Program-made: the position numbers and the translations under genes | The notes under the pieces: generated by a model | The model's input: the letters and a program-made list of their open reading frames with translations, nothing else | The model's database searches: none | What the model was told of the DNA's origin: nothing | IMG/VR virus record: IMGVR_UViG_3300021579_000024 | Location: 1-35,547 of that record | DNA from: a virus | DNA: 35,547 bases | Direction: 5' to 3' (one strand) | Shown here: one piece after another, positions 23,410 to 30,714 of the stretch | How positions within the stretch are numbered: the first letter of the stretch is position 1 | Layout of the letters: every line of letters begins with the position of its first letter

Positions 23410-24900
23410 TTAAAATCTCCGTGGCGTGGTGAATGAACGAAGGGCGTATGCTACTTCGGTTACGGTTTGTGGGGTCGCGCTGAAATTCCAGTTCAGATTG
23501 TTCCCAGCATCAACGTTGCCCGCACTCGTCAGCGAGTTCCAGATTGCACCGCCCGTAGCGTTAATGTCCTGGATGGTGCAAAAACTGACGTTGACCGTAC
23601 CAGACGCATCGGTCAGAGTTGCGCGGGCGCCGACCGTCGAACTGTTGAGCGTGATCTGGTTGCCGCTGGTTCCCGAGACACTGAACGCGCTAACCGTGGT
23701 TATTGTGCTGGCCGGAAACGTAATCGTTGCAGGCTGCACAGTGTTGGCGATGTTGGCGAAGGTGTTTGCTCCGCTAATGGCCAACGCGCCAGCGCCGCCT
23801 TGGGCCAGAGTCCCAAACGACTTACCACCTCCAGCGAATGTCTTAGCGCTGGCGCTGGTCATAGTGATGGTGGATGCGCCGGCGTTGACCGTCACATTCG
23901 CAGCGTCAGTGGAGGTGTTCCATGCAACACCGCTACCCGTGACTGTCCAAACACTGCTGCCCGTTGTCATCGTTTTTGCGCCGCCAGCCGCTGTGGCGAA
24001 CGTGTTGATTGACACCGCTTGGCCGTTGGAGTCAATCGTTCCGTTTGTCAGCGTCATCGTGCGCGCGGAGCCAACAGTAAAAGAATCAGCGAACCGCCAA
24101 GACCCGCCGACACCGTTGAAGTTGACATTGCAGTTGAGGGTCTTGCCTGCGCAAGTGATGACGCGAGGGGTGGCGCTTGTGGATGCGAACGTGGTGGTGT
24201 TTGCGCCATCGGTCAACGTCATGCCAGACGATAGCGTCAAATTGCCGTAGATCGTTTGTGCTGCGCCATTGCCAATCGGGTACGTTCCAGTGAACCCTGA
24301 AAACACCAGGTTGTTATATCTTGTGTTGGGGGCATTGCTGAACGAATCACCGCCTCCGATAACCGTGGCGTTCAAGCCGTTGGCTTCCGTATTTCCAGCA
24401 GTGCTGGCATGGTAAATCAATCGGCTACCAGTCGAACCTGAATAAGTGAAATCAACCGCATAGGCTCCGACGAGGGTTAAATTCGTCAAGTCTCGGAAGT
24501 CCCAAGCGACAACACCAGCAGACCCCCCACCAGTGGCCACAAACTTGCCACCACCGAAAGAAATTGACCGGGTGTTGGTGTTGTTGCTCCAGATTCTTGC
24601 CGCCGTCCAAGTGAACCCGTTAAGCGCCAAAGAGCCTGTGGTGAATGTCACAAGCCCGGCAAACGTGGGCGACCCGGACAACGACAGCGCGATGTCTGCT
24701 TTGTTGATGGTAGCGTTCGTGCAAGCCGCTGTCGCTGCCACAGTGACTCGGGCAGCGGTTCCGCTCCCAGAGTCAAAGTTCACGGTGTCCGTACTGTTAG
24801 GGATACCCGCACCACCGGCCCCACCCGATGACGCCGACCAGTTTGCGGAACTCGCGTTGTCCCAAGTTCCGTTACCGCCAACCCAATAGTATGTAGCCAT
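23410..24900 (-). CDS. Repetitive beta-rich fibre/adhesin-like protein
   Basis: The 496-residue protein is Gly/Ser/Thr/Asn-rich and nearly free of charge and cysteine in its middle, with repeated short strands typical of a beta-helix or beta-solenoid: many segments of the type TxTxTFxGT, SLALNGFTW, TMTLTNGTIDSNG, ALAISGANTFANI. The start has YYWVGGNGTWDNASSANWS, a pattern I associate with large surface adhesins and phage fibres. It probably belongs to the receptor-binding apparatus together with the adjacent tailspike. No enzymatic motif is visible. It begins at the tailspike stop. Confidence 0.6.
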   Translation of the reverse strand: MATYYWVGGNGTWDNASSANWSASSGGAGGAGIPNSTDTVNFDSGSGTAARVTVAATAACTNATINKADIALSLSGSPTFAGLVTFTTGSLALNGFTWTAARIWSNNTNTRSISFGGGKFVATGGGSAGVVAWDFRDLTNLTLVGAYAVDFTYSGSTGSRLIYHASTAGNTEANGLNATVIGGGDSFSNAPNTRYNNLVFSGFTGTYPIGNGAAQTIYGNLTLSSGMTLTDGANTTTFASTSATPRVITCAGKTLNCNVNFNGVGGSWRFADSFTVGSARTMTLTNGTIDSNGQAVSINTFATAAGGAKTMTTGSSVWTVTGSGVAWNTSTDAANVTVNAGASTITMTSASAKTFAGGGKSFGTLAQGGAGALAISGANTFANIANTVQPATITFPASTITTVSAFSVSGTSGNQITLNSSTVGARATLTDASGTVNVSFCTIQDINATGGAIWNSLTSAGNVDAGNNLNWNFSATPQTVTEVAYALRSFTTPRRF

Positions 24901-26843
24901 CAGAATACCGCCCTAGAGATTTCGTAGGCGTACACAACACCACCCAAGACCCGGACATTCAAAAGAATTTGACCGCCCCCAGTGAAGTCTGCGCCGCCAG
25001 CCAGCACCATGTAAGGGCCGTTCTGCAAGGTCACGTTTGCGTTGCATGTGATCAAGACAATACGTCCGCTGACACCGTTGATGCTCAACTGCGTGACATT
25101 CGTTGCGACGGTGGGGGCAAAGTCAACAAATGACGCAGCGCCCATTGCCAGAACACCGGCGGCAACAGCCGACTCATTGATTACCCCACCATTCCCTAAT
25201 GAAATCCCGATGTTGGAATACAACGGGAACTCGTTTAGAGAATCGGTCAGCGGAACAATGCCCGTGTTTACGCCCGTGGTAAGGTCATTGATTTTCAGTG
25301 TACTCGTGCCAGCCCATGCTCTACGAGGGCGAAAGATATTGCCTTGAACGGTAGCTGTTGGGTTAGAGCCAGTCAGCCTGACACCGTTAATGTTCGCCGC
25401 TGATGCGCTGTTGTTGTAGATGAAATTGTCGCGCACAACCTTCGACCGACCATTCGCATCGCCATCGGTGTAAAGATCGATACCGATTGTGCCAGCATGG
25501 CTCAGTTGCATCTCATTGGCAAAATACACGTTGCCATACGTAGCATCTGTGCTGCGAATACCGGTGGCAAAACAAGTGGTCGATGTACCGAAAAAGAACG
25601 AATTGCTGACAGTGGTTGACGTGCCTCTGTCATAAACAACTGTGTTCTCAACGCCTTCAAAGTAACAATCGTTGATGATTGTCTTGCGAACGCCTGTGCC
25701 AACAACGATGCCATTCGTCACAGTAGAACATTCGCACTGCTCCAGCAAAGTTGACAAACTACTTGGGGCAGGGGGTGCGCCAGCCCCACCAATGACAAAA
25801 CCTGTAGCGAACCCTCGGGTAGTTACGTGCTCAAAACGCAATAGTCCGCCGGATAAGGTAGAGGTTGCGCTAACGCTTACCGCCGTTCCAGTTCTAACAG
25901 TGCCAGGAAGAGCAACCAAATCGTCATTCATCACATAACAGTTGCGAATTGTTGCCGCATAGCCATGTTCGATATAAATCCCGTCTCCTGACCCTTTTTG
26001 GCGAATTTCACATTCTTCAATAGTAGAATAGTCGCCAGAAAAACGATCTAGCGACATAACAGGGTTGCTACTGTCACCTTGAAAACGTATGTTGCGAATG
26101 CGGTAAGTATTACTTGCTGCGGCTGATGGGCCAAGCGTATTGTCAAACCTGAATGTGGGGTCAGTGTCGGGCGAAGTAATTCTGGTTCCATTAATGGACG
26201 GGTTATCAAGAAAACCCGATGCCGCGCCGTCCCCATAAATGATGAAAACATCGCCGCGATATTCGCCAACACTGGAGGGAGGAATTGTGATTTTTGCTTT
26301 GTAATCTCCAGCAGGGACGTAAACAGATTTACCCGTCGTCCATGCTTCTGCGATTGCATTGGCAAAAGCTGCTGTGTCATTCGTGACGCCATCGCCTACA
26401 GCGCCAAAATCCAACACACTCAAGCTCTCTCGCAGCTTTACCTGGACCGTAGTGGCAGCCGTGCCTGTCCCTGACTGCAAAAAGCCGATAAGTGATGAAC
26501 CATTGGGCTGTGCTAACCGAACAAAAACGTCATCGTAAATACCACTGCCGTTACCCGTGATATTGTCGTATGTGGCAATCGTCACATCCGATGAATTTTT
26601 CAGTACAAATTTGTAGCTAACCGCGTCAGTAAGCCAAATCTCGCCCCCATTTGACACGCGCCCCGCCGAATCAAGAACGATAGGGTTTGCGTGGGCCACA
26701 TTGCCCGCGTTAGTGGTGTACGTGGTTTGCTGCGTAGTAGTACCGGATGCGTAGCTGTACAACTTGCCGCCGGTCAATGGGGTACCGTTGCTATCAAAAA
26801 ATTGAGCGCCCGCCCCTGCCAACATGGAAAGATTGACCGTCAT
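24900..26843 (-). CDS. Tailspike with pectate-lyase-like beta-helix
   Basis: The 647-residue protein has a small N-terminal phage-fibre domain (about 1-95: AQFFDSNGTPLTGGKLYSYASGTTT), the classic VLDFGAVGDGVTNDTAAF start of the pectate-lyase superfamily helix (about 143-160), a right-handed beta-helix (about 165-560) with coils such as TIRNCYVMNDD, TIINDCYFEGVENT and NSFFFGTS, and a short C-terminal domain. Such spikes bind and often cleave surface polysaccharide; catalytic residues cannot be placed from sequence alone. The gene is visibly A/T-richer than its neighbours, as expected for a swapped host-range gene, and sits between portal and scaffold instead of at the end of the virion genes. 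Its Shine-Dalgarno sequence can be masked by a hairpin. Confidence 0.85.
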   Translation of the reverse strand: MTVNLSMLAGAGAQFFDSNGTPLTGGKLYSYASGTTTQQTTYTTNAGNVAHANPIVLDSAGRVSNGGEIWLTDAVSYKFVLKNSSDVTIATYDNITGNGSGIYDDVFVRLAQPNGSSLIGFLQSGTGTAATTVQVKLRESLSVLDFGAVGDGVTNDTAAFANAIAEAWTTGKSVYVPAGDYKAKITIPPSSVGEYRGDVFIIYGDGAASGFLDNPSINGTRITSPDTDPTFRFDNTLGPSAAASNTYRIRNIRFQGDSSNPVMSLDRFSGDYSTIEECEIRQKGSGDGIYIEHGYAATIRNCYVMNDDLVALPGTVRTGTAVSVSATSTLSGGLLRFEHVTTRGFATGFVIGGAGAPPAPSSLSTLLEQCECSTVTNGIVVGTGVRKTIINDCYFEGVENTVVYDRGTSTTVSNSFFFGTSTTCFATGIRSTDATYGNVYFANEMQLSHAGTIGIDLYTDGDANGRSKVVRDNFIYNNSASAANINGVRLTGSNPTATVQGNIFRPRRAWAGTSTLKINDLTTGVNTGIVPLTDSLNEFPLYSNIGISLGNGGVINESAVAAGVLAMGAASFVDFAPTVATNVTQLSINGVSGRIVLITCNANVTLQNGPYMVLAGGADFTGGGQILLNVRVLGGVVYAYEISRAVF

Positions 26844-26845
26844 TT

Positions 26846-26886
26846 CGGCTCCTTATGCGAGGAAATTTAGCTTGGGGGAGGAGCCG
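26846..26886 (-). promoter_or_regulatory. Hairpin masking the tailspike Shine-Dalgarno site
   Basis: In the minus-strand transcript CGGCTCCT (26886-26879) pairs perfectly with AGGAGCCG (26853-26846) over a 25-nt loop. The second arm carries most of the AAGGAG site (26854-26849) that serves the tailspike ATG at 26843. Folding would block ribosome binding. It lies in the 76-bp gap after the portal gene, one of the few sizeable gaps in the operon. Confidence 0.6.
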
Positions 26887-26919
26887 GAATGCCGCGCCAA
26901 GAACAACGCGCCCACGAAA

Positions 26920-29106
26920 TCAGCGCATCCCATTCATCTCTCCTTGGTCGGGTGCTTCCATTGCTTCCATTTGTGGAGTCTCGCGCACACCATGCGTGCC
27001 GGCCACCAGATCGCCAGTGTCCACCGCAGCCGCAATGGTACCCATCACAATATCCTGAATCTGCTCGGGGGTCATGCTGGCCTGCATAGCACTGATGCGC
27101 TGGGTCTCGGCGCTGTACGCCTTGACCTCGGCCTCGAACTCCTTGATGGCAAGTTCTTTGGCTTCCATGCTCTGCTGCACGTTCTCCAGCATGGCTTGCA
27201 TGACCTGCATCTGCTGAGCCATCTGCTCCATTTGCTGATTCGCTGCCACCAGAGCCGGGTTGTCCTCGTCGGCCAACACCTTGGGGTCAAGGGTCTTCTG
27301 AAACCGCTTGGCGAGTTCTTGGGCACCAGGCCAATCCATGTTCTTGACGAATAGGTCACCGGCCACGCTCCACAGTTGCGGGTTACCTTGCAGCAGTTGG
27401 GCCATCGACTCAAGGGCTTCCTGACGCTTAGTGGCGTAGCCGGGGCCGGTGACAACGCGCACGTCGTACTTGCCGACAGCCGGGTTGTAGATTTTGTCGA
27501 TCACGACGCCTTCTTGGTTCACGATCTTCTTGACCGGTTCCTGCTGCATCGGGTTCATTTTGACGGTCGATGGTCCGCCGTCTTCGCCAATGATACGAGC
27601 GATCCGCTCGGTATCGTAAATCTTGGGGATCAGATCCACCAACTGACGACCCACATGGCGAATAGCACGAGCCAGATTATCCACATAGTGATAGGTTCCC
27701 ACGTCGCCCTCACGCTGACGCGCAAGGATTGCCTTACCAGAACGCTCATTGCTGGTCATGCCCAGCGAAGCGTTGTACTGACCAGTAGCTGACTTGATGT
27801 CCTCAGATGCCCCCGCCTTAGCTTGCAAAAGGCCGCTGGACGCCATCGGAGGCTGGGCCCGCTGGGGTAGGGGCAAGACGCTACCTTGACCATCCGTAAC
27901 GTCCGGGTTTACCTCCAAATACGGCCAGTTCTGGGTGTTGGCAGTCTTCCATTGGGTTTCATACCCCTCGAACTGGCCGCCGTAGCCGATGAACGGGGCT
28001 TTGGGGGCCAGCGCCAGCATCTCGGCTTCCTGCGATACCCAGTAGTTGTACATGCGCTGGGCGTCCTTGGCGTTGCGCACCAACCCCGACACGTACAGGC
28101 GACCATCGACCTCGAACTCATTACCGACCACACGCACCACGGGGATGTACTGACCAGCCCACTCGCGTTCTTCAAGAATCTCGTAGCCGTTGGTCTTACA
28201 CCACTTGACTTTCTTGCGGTCGGACTGACGCTGGCGCAGGGGTTTGATGAACATCATCCGAAGCTGCTTGTCTTCGGGAGTGCCGTCAAACGCAGTCACG
28301 TTACCGGGGTATAGGTTCAGCGTGGCCTTGTCGTGGTCAATGTAGAAGTATTCGGCGATCCGAACCGTATTTTCGCTAATCCAGTTGCTGATTGACTGAT
28401 CGCCCACGCCAAGCGACATCAGGGTCGTGATGGGCGCAGCGTCCGGGTACACCCGCTCGTACTCAGCCTTGGTCATGTCCTCAGTGATGAAGCACCAGCG
28501 GGCATCGGCACCGGTGGGGTCTTGAATCAGCGGGTCCATGTAAACCGAGAAGCTGTTGCGGATGCGCCCGATCTTGATGTCCTGATCGAACGTGGCCTCG
28601 TCGCAATACTCGGTCAGCAGACGGACGTAGCCTTCACCGTAGGAGACCTGGTTCTCACAGGCAGTGTCATAGGCCACGTCTGCGTCGGAGATGTACTCAA
28701 TGTGGCGGATCACACCGCTGTAGACCTCGGCCACCTCGACATCGCCTTCGTCATCAGCCGGGATCACCTTGATACTGGGGCGGTTCATCCGCTGCTCGTT
28801 GGTGATCTGCTTGACGTGCTGTGGTAGCTTGTTAATGGTCAGCGTGGGGCGGGCGTTGATGGTCTGACCTTGAACCGCGCTACGAGTCTGGAGCACGTCA
28901 GCGGGCCACTGCCACTGGTTGTCCGGGGAGCCTGCGTAGAAGCGCAGGTCATCGAGTTCGCTCTCGCGGGTCTCAGACATGGCCGAGATCGCCATTGTCA
29001 TGCGAGACCGGGCGATGGCCAGAATGTCCTCGGAACCGCCTTTTGACGGATACGGGCCGTTTTTTGCCACATTCGCTGCGGCCACGATTCCGATGTTGTC
29101 TTTCAT
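26920..29106 (-). CDS. P22-like portal protein
   Basis: The 728-residue protein is a P22 gp1-type portal. Recognisable parts are AIARSRMTMAISAMSETRESELDDLRFYAGSPDNQWP-like sequence near the N-terminus, LPQHVKQITNEQRMNRPSIKVIP (about 93-115), the DPLIQDPTGADARWCFITEDMTKAEYERVYP region, and SGKAILARQREGD (about 455). The C-terminal 130 residues form a long Gln/Met-rich helix (MEQMAQQMQVMQAML), as in the P22 portal barrel. Twelve copies form the packaging and ejection channel. The start overlaps the GroES-like stop (ATGA). The usual order TerL-portal is interrupted here by three small genes. Confidence 0.9.
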   Translation of the reverse strand: MKDNIGIVAAANVAKNGPYPSKGGSEDILAIARSRMTMAISAMSETRESELDDLRFYAGSPDNQWQWPADVLQTRSAVQGQTINARPTLTINKLPQHVKQITNEQRMNRPSIKVIPADDEGDVEVAEVYSGVIRHIEYISDADVAYDTACENQVSYGEGYVRLLTEYCDEATFDQDIKIGRIRNSFSVYMDPLIQDPTGADARWCFITEDMTKAEYERVYPDAAPITTLMSLGVGDQSISNWISENTVRIAEYFYIDHDKATLNLYPGNVTAFDGTPEDKQLRMMFIKPLRQRQSDRKKVKWCKTNGYEILEEREWAGQYIPVVRVVGNEFEVDGRLYVSGLVRNAKDAQRMYNYWVSQEAEMLALAPKAPFIGYGGQFEGYETQWKTANTQNWPYLEVNPDVTDGQGSVLPLPQRAQPPMASSGLLQAKAGASEDIKSATGQYNASLGMTSNERSGKAILARQREGDVGTYHYVDNLARAIRHVGRQLVDLIPKIYDTERIARIIGEDGGPSTVKMNPMQQEPVKKIVNQEGVVIDKIYNPAVGKYDVRVVTGPGYATKRQEALESMAQLLQGNPQLWSVAGDLFVKNMDWPGAQELAKRFQKTLDPKVLADEDNPALVAANQQMEQMAQQMQVMQAMLENVQQSMEAKELAIKEFEAEVKAYSAETQRISAMQASMTPEQIQDIVMGTIAAAVDTGDLVAGTHGVRETPQMEAMEAPDQGEMNGMR

Positions 29107-29351
29107 GCGTCAAATACTCCGAGGGTGTGGGCCTCCCGCATCACGAGCAGGTGTTCACCCTGCCATTGCAAGTCTTGACCGATGGAATCACCAAACAGCA
29201 CCCGATCACCGACTTTAACATCTGTGGCGTCAGGGCCAACAGAAATCACGGTGCCCGTACCCGTCTGTTTCTGTCGCAGCAGCACGAAAAGCTCGTGTTT
29301 TTCAAGGTCAGGTCGGACGATCAAACAGTCTTGGGTTGCTTGCAAAATCAT
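29103..29351 (-). CDS. GroES-like co-chaperonin fold protein
   Basis: The 82-residue protein resembles a short GroES: DCLIVRPD at the start takes the place of DRVxVRR, the middle TGTGTVISVGPDATDVKVGDRVLFG matches the GxVxAVGxG...VKVGDxVxF core, and EHLLVMREAHTLGVFD matches the C-terminal strand pattern. The mobile-loop region is short (HELFVLLRQKQ), so binding to host GroEL is uncertain. Phage co-chaperonins such as T4 gp31 help fold the coat protein. It lies between the Ala-rich genes and the portal, with ATGA junctions on both sides. Confidence 0.7.
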   Translation of the reverse strand: MILQATQDCLIVRPDLEKHELFVLLRQKQTGTGTVISVGPDATDVKVGDRVLFGDSIGQDLQWQGEHLLVMREAHTLGVFDA

Positions 29352-30028
29352 TTCGTTCCTTTCGGGTAGGGATCTTGGCCAGCTTCGATACAGACAACCA
29401 CGCGGCGCAGCTCAGCGGTTTGGGCGGCTCGGGCAGCGTCCCAAGCGACCTCGTAGGCGGTTTGGGCGTCGGCGGTTTGGGCGGCGACGTAGGCGGAGGC
29501 GTTGGCGGTGTCGTAGGCGACGTTGGCGACGTTGGCGGTGTCGTGGTCGGCGACGTAGGCGGCGGCGTTGGCGGCATGGGCAGCGGCGTTGGCAGCGGCG
29601 GCGTGGGCGGCGGCGACGGCGGTTTCGTGGGCGACGCAGTAGGCGACATGGGAGGCAGCGTATGCGGCGTCGGCGGCGGCGTCGGCGGCGGCGGCGTAGG
29701 CGGCGTCGCGGGCCGCATCAAGCTCATCTATCGTCGCCTCGCCATTGGCGAAGCGCTCGGCCACGTCCAGCGCCTCGATGCATCGCTGGTCAGGCATGAG
29801 GTGCTGCACCTGGCGGATGGACCACACGGCGAAAAGTCGCTTCTCGCGATCGTAGCCATCCACGGCGCGTAAACACCAGATTGTGTCTCGCACGCCGTTG
29901 CTGTCTAGAACAACCTCCAGGCTCAGCGGTTCGTCATCAGCCTTGGTCTTTCCCAAGTGGCGCCGCAGCTTCTGCCATCCGTCAGGGCAGGGGCTTTCTT
30001 TACGAATCTTCGCTAGCGTTGTTTTCAT
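29348..30028 (-). CDS. Ala-rich repeat protein, paralogue A
   Basis: The 226-residue protein has a folded N-terminal part (about 1-108: SPCPDGWQKL, GKTKADDEPLSLEVVLDSNG, DREKRLFAVWSIRQVQHLMPD, ALDVAERFANGEATIDELDAARDAA) and a long low-complexity Ala-rich helical region (about 109-205) with loose 11-residue periodicity (DTANASAYVAA). The tail is AELRRVVVCIEAGQDPYPKGTK. I recall this LMPD...DALDVAERxANGEATxxEL pattern from proteins labelled putative immunity protein in bacteria and phages, but a function here is unproven. It starts inside the paralogue B stop (ATGA), and its own 3' end supplies the AAAGGAA site for the GroES-like gene. Location in the late operon, between TerL and portal, is unexpected. 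Confidence 0.8.
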   Translation of the reverse strand: MKTTLAKIRKESPCPDGWQKLRRHLGKTKADDEPLSLEVVLDSNGVRDTIWCLRAVDGYDREKRLFAVWSIRQVQHLMPDQRCIEALDVAERFANGEATIDELDAARDAAYAAAADAAADAAYAASHVAYCVAHETAVAAAHAAAANAAAHAANAAAYVADHDTANVANVAYDTANASAYVAAQTADAQTAYEVAWDAARAAQTAELRRVVVCIEAGQDPYPKGTK

Positions 30029-30684
30029 TTCGTGACTTTCGGGTAGGGGTCTTGTCCGGCGTCGATACAGGCGATCACGCGGCTAAGCTCAGCGGCTTGT
30101 GCTGCTCGGGCGGCGGCGAAGATCACTTTGTAGTCGCTACCGCGTTCGTCTGCGGCGAAGATCACTCTGTAGTCGGATGCTGCGGCGGCGGCGGATGCGG
30201 CGGCGTGGGCGGCGGTTTGGGTGTCGTAGGCGACGTAGGCGGCGGCGGTTTGGGTGTCGTAGACGGCGTGGGCGGCGGCGTTGGCGGTGTCGTAGGCGAC
30301 GTAGGCGGCGGCGTTGGCGGCGGCGTTGGCGGTGTCGTGGTCGGCGGCATAGGCGGCGGCGTCGCGGGCTGCGACAAGCTCATCTATCGTCGCCTCGCCA
30401 TTGGCGTATCGCTCGGCTACGTCCAGCGCATCGATGCTTCGCTTGTCAGGCATGAGGTGCTGCACCTGGCGAACGCACCACACGGCGAAAAGTCGCTTTT
30501 CCCGGTTGTAGCCATTCACAGCTCGTAAGCACCAAGTAGCGTCTGTCAGACCATTGCTATCAAGAACGGTTGCTAGGCTCAGCGGCTCATCATCAGCCCC
30601 GGTCTTTCCCAAATGGCGCAACAGCTTCTCCCAGCCGTCAGGGCATGGACTTGCTGCGCGAATCTTCGCTAGCGTTGTTTTCAT
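30025..30684 (-). CDS. Ala-rich repeat protein, paralogue B
   Basis: The 219-residue protein is a close paralogue of the gene downstream. The first 105 residues match at roughly four of five positions, and the first 26 bases (ATGAAAACAACGCTAGCGAA and on) are the same. The Ala-rich part is different: it holds clean 11-residue units AAAYVAYDTAN, AAAHAVYDTQT, AAAYVAYDTQT (near 125-157) and then an internal duplication, SDYRVIFAADERG followed by SDYKVIFAAARA. The conserved end is DPYPKVTK. Divergence confined to the repeats points to slippage or recombination within 33-bp DNA units. It follows TerL after a 30-nt gap containing a remnant of another copy. Confidence 0.8.
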   Translation of the reverse strand: MKTTLAKIRAASPCPDGWEKLLRHLGKTGADDEPLSLATVLDSNGLTDATWCLRAVNGYNREKRLFAVWCVRQVQHLMPDKRSIDALDVAERYANGEATIDELVAARDAAAYAADHDTANAAANAAAYVAYDTANAAAHAVYDTQTAAAYVAYDTQTAAHAAASAAAAASDYRVIFAADERGSDYKVIFAAARAAQAAELSRVIACIDAGQDPYPKVTK

Positions 30685-30713
30685 TTTGTTCCTTTCGGGT
30701 AGGGGTCAGTGTC
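30681..30713 (-). pseudogene. Remnant 3' end of a third Ala-rich gene copy
   Basis: Between the TerL stop and the paralogue B start, the minus strand reads codons for DTDPYPKGTK then a stop that overlaps the B start (ATGA). This equals the conserved C-terminal end of the Ala-rich family (QDPYPKGTK in paralogue A), with 24 of 26 bases identical to the end of A. It looks like the stump of a deleted tandem copy. Alternatively it was carried along because its AAAGGAA serves as the ribosome site for the next gene. Confidence 0.6.
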
Positions 30714-30714
30714 G

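Noticed and set aside
29182-30528. Long plus-strand open frames rich in Gly/Val/Arg opposite the Ala-rich genes
   Set aside because: They are the antisense of GCC/GCG/GTC-rich codons in the minus-strand paralogues. Homology among the three Ala-rich copies is on the coding side, and the plus frames lack ribosome sites and family resemblance.
30025-30684. Antifreeze function for the Ala-rich protein
   Set aside because: The 11-residue Ala/Thr period resembles type I antifreeze helices, but the folded conserved N-terminal part and phage context do not fit, and Ala-rich helices arise easily in GC-rich repeats.
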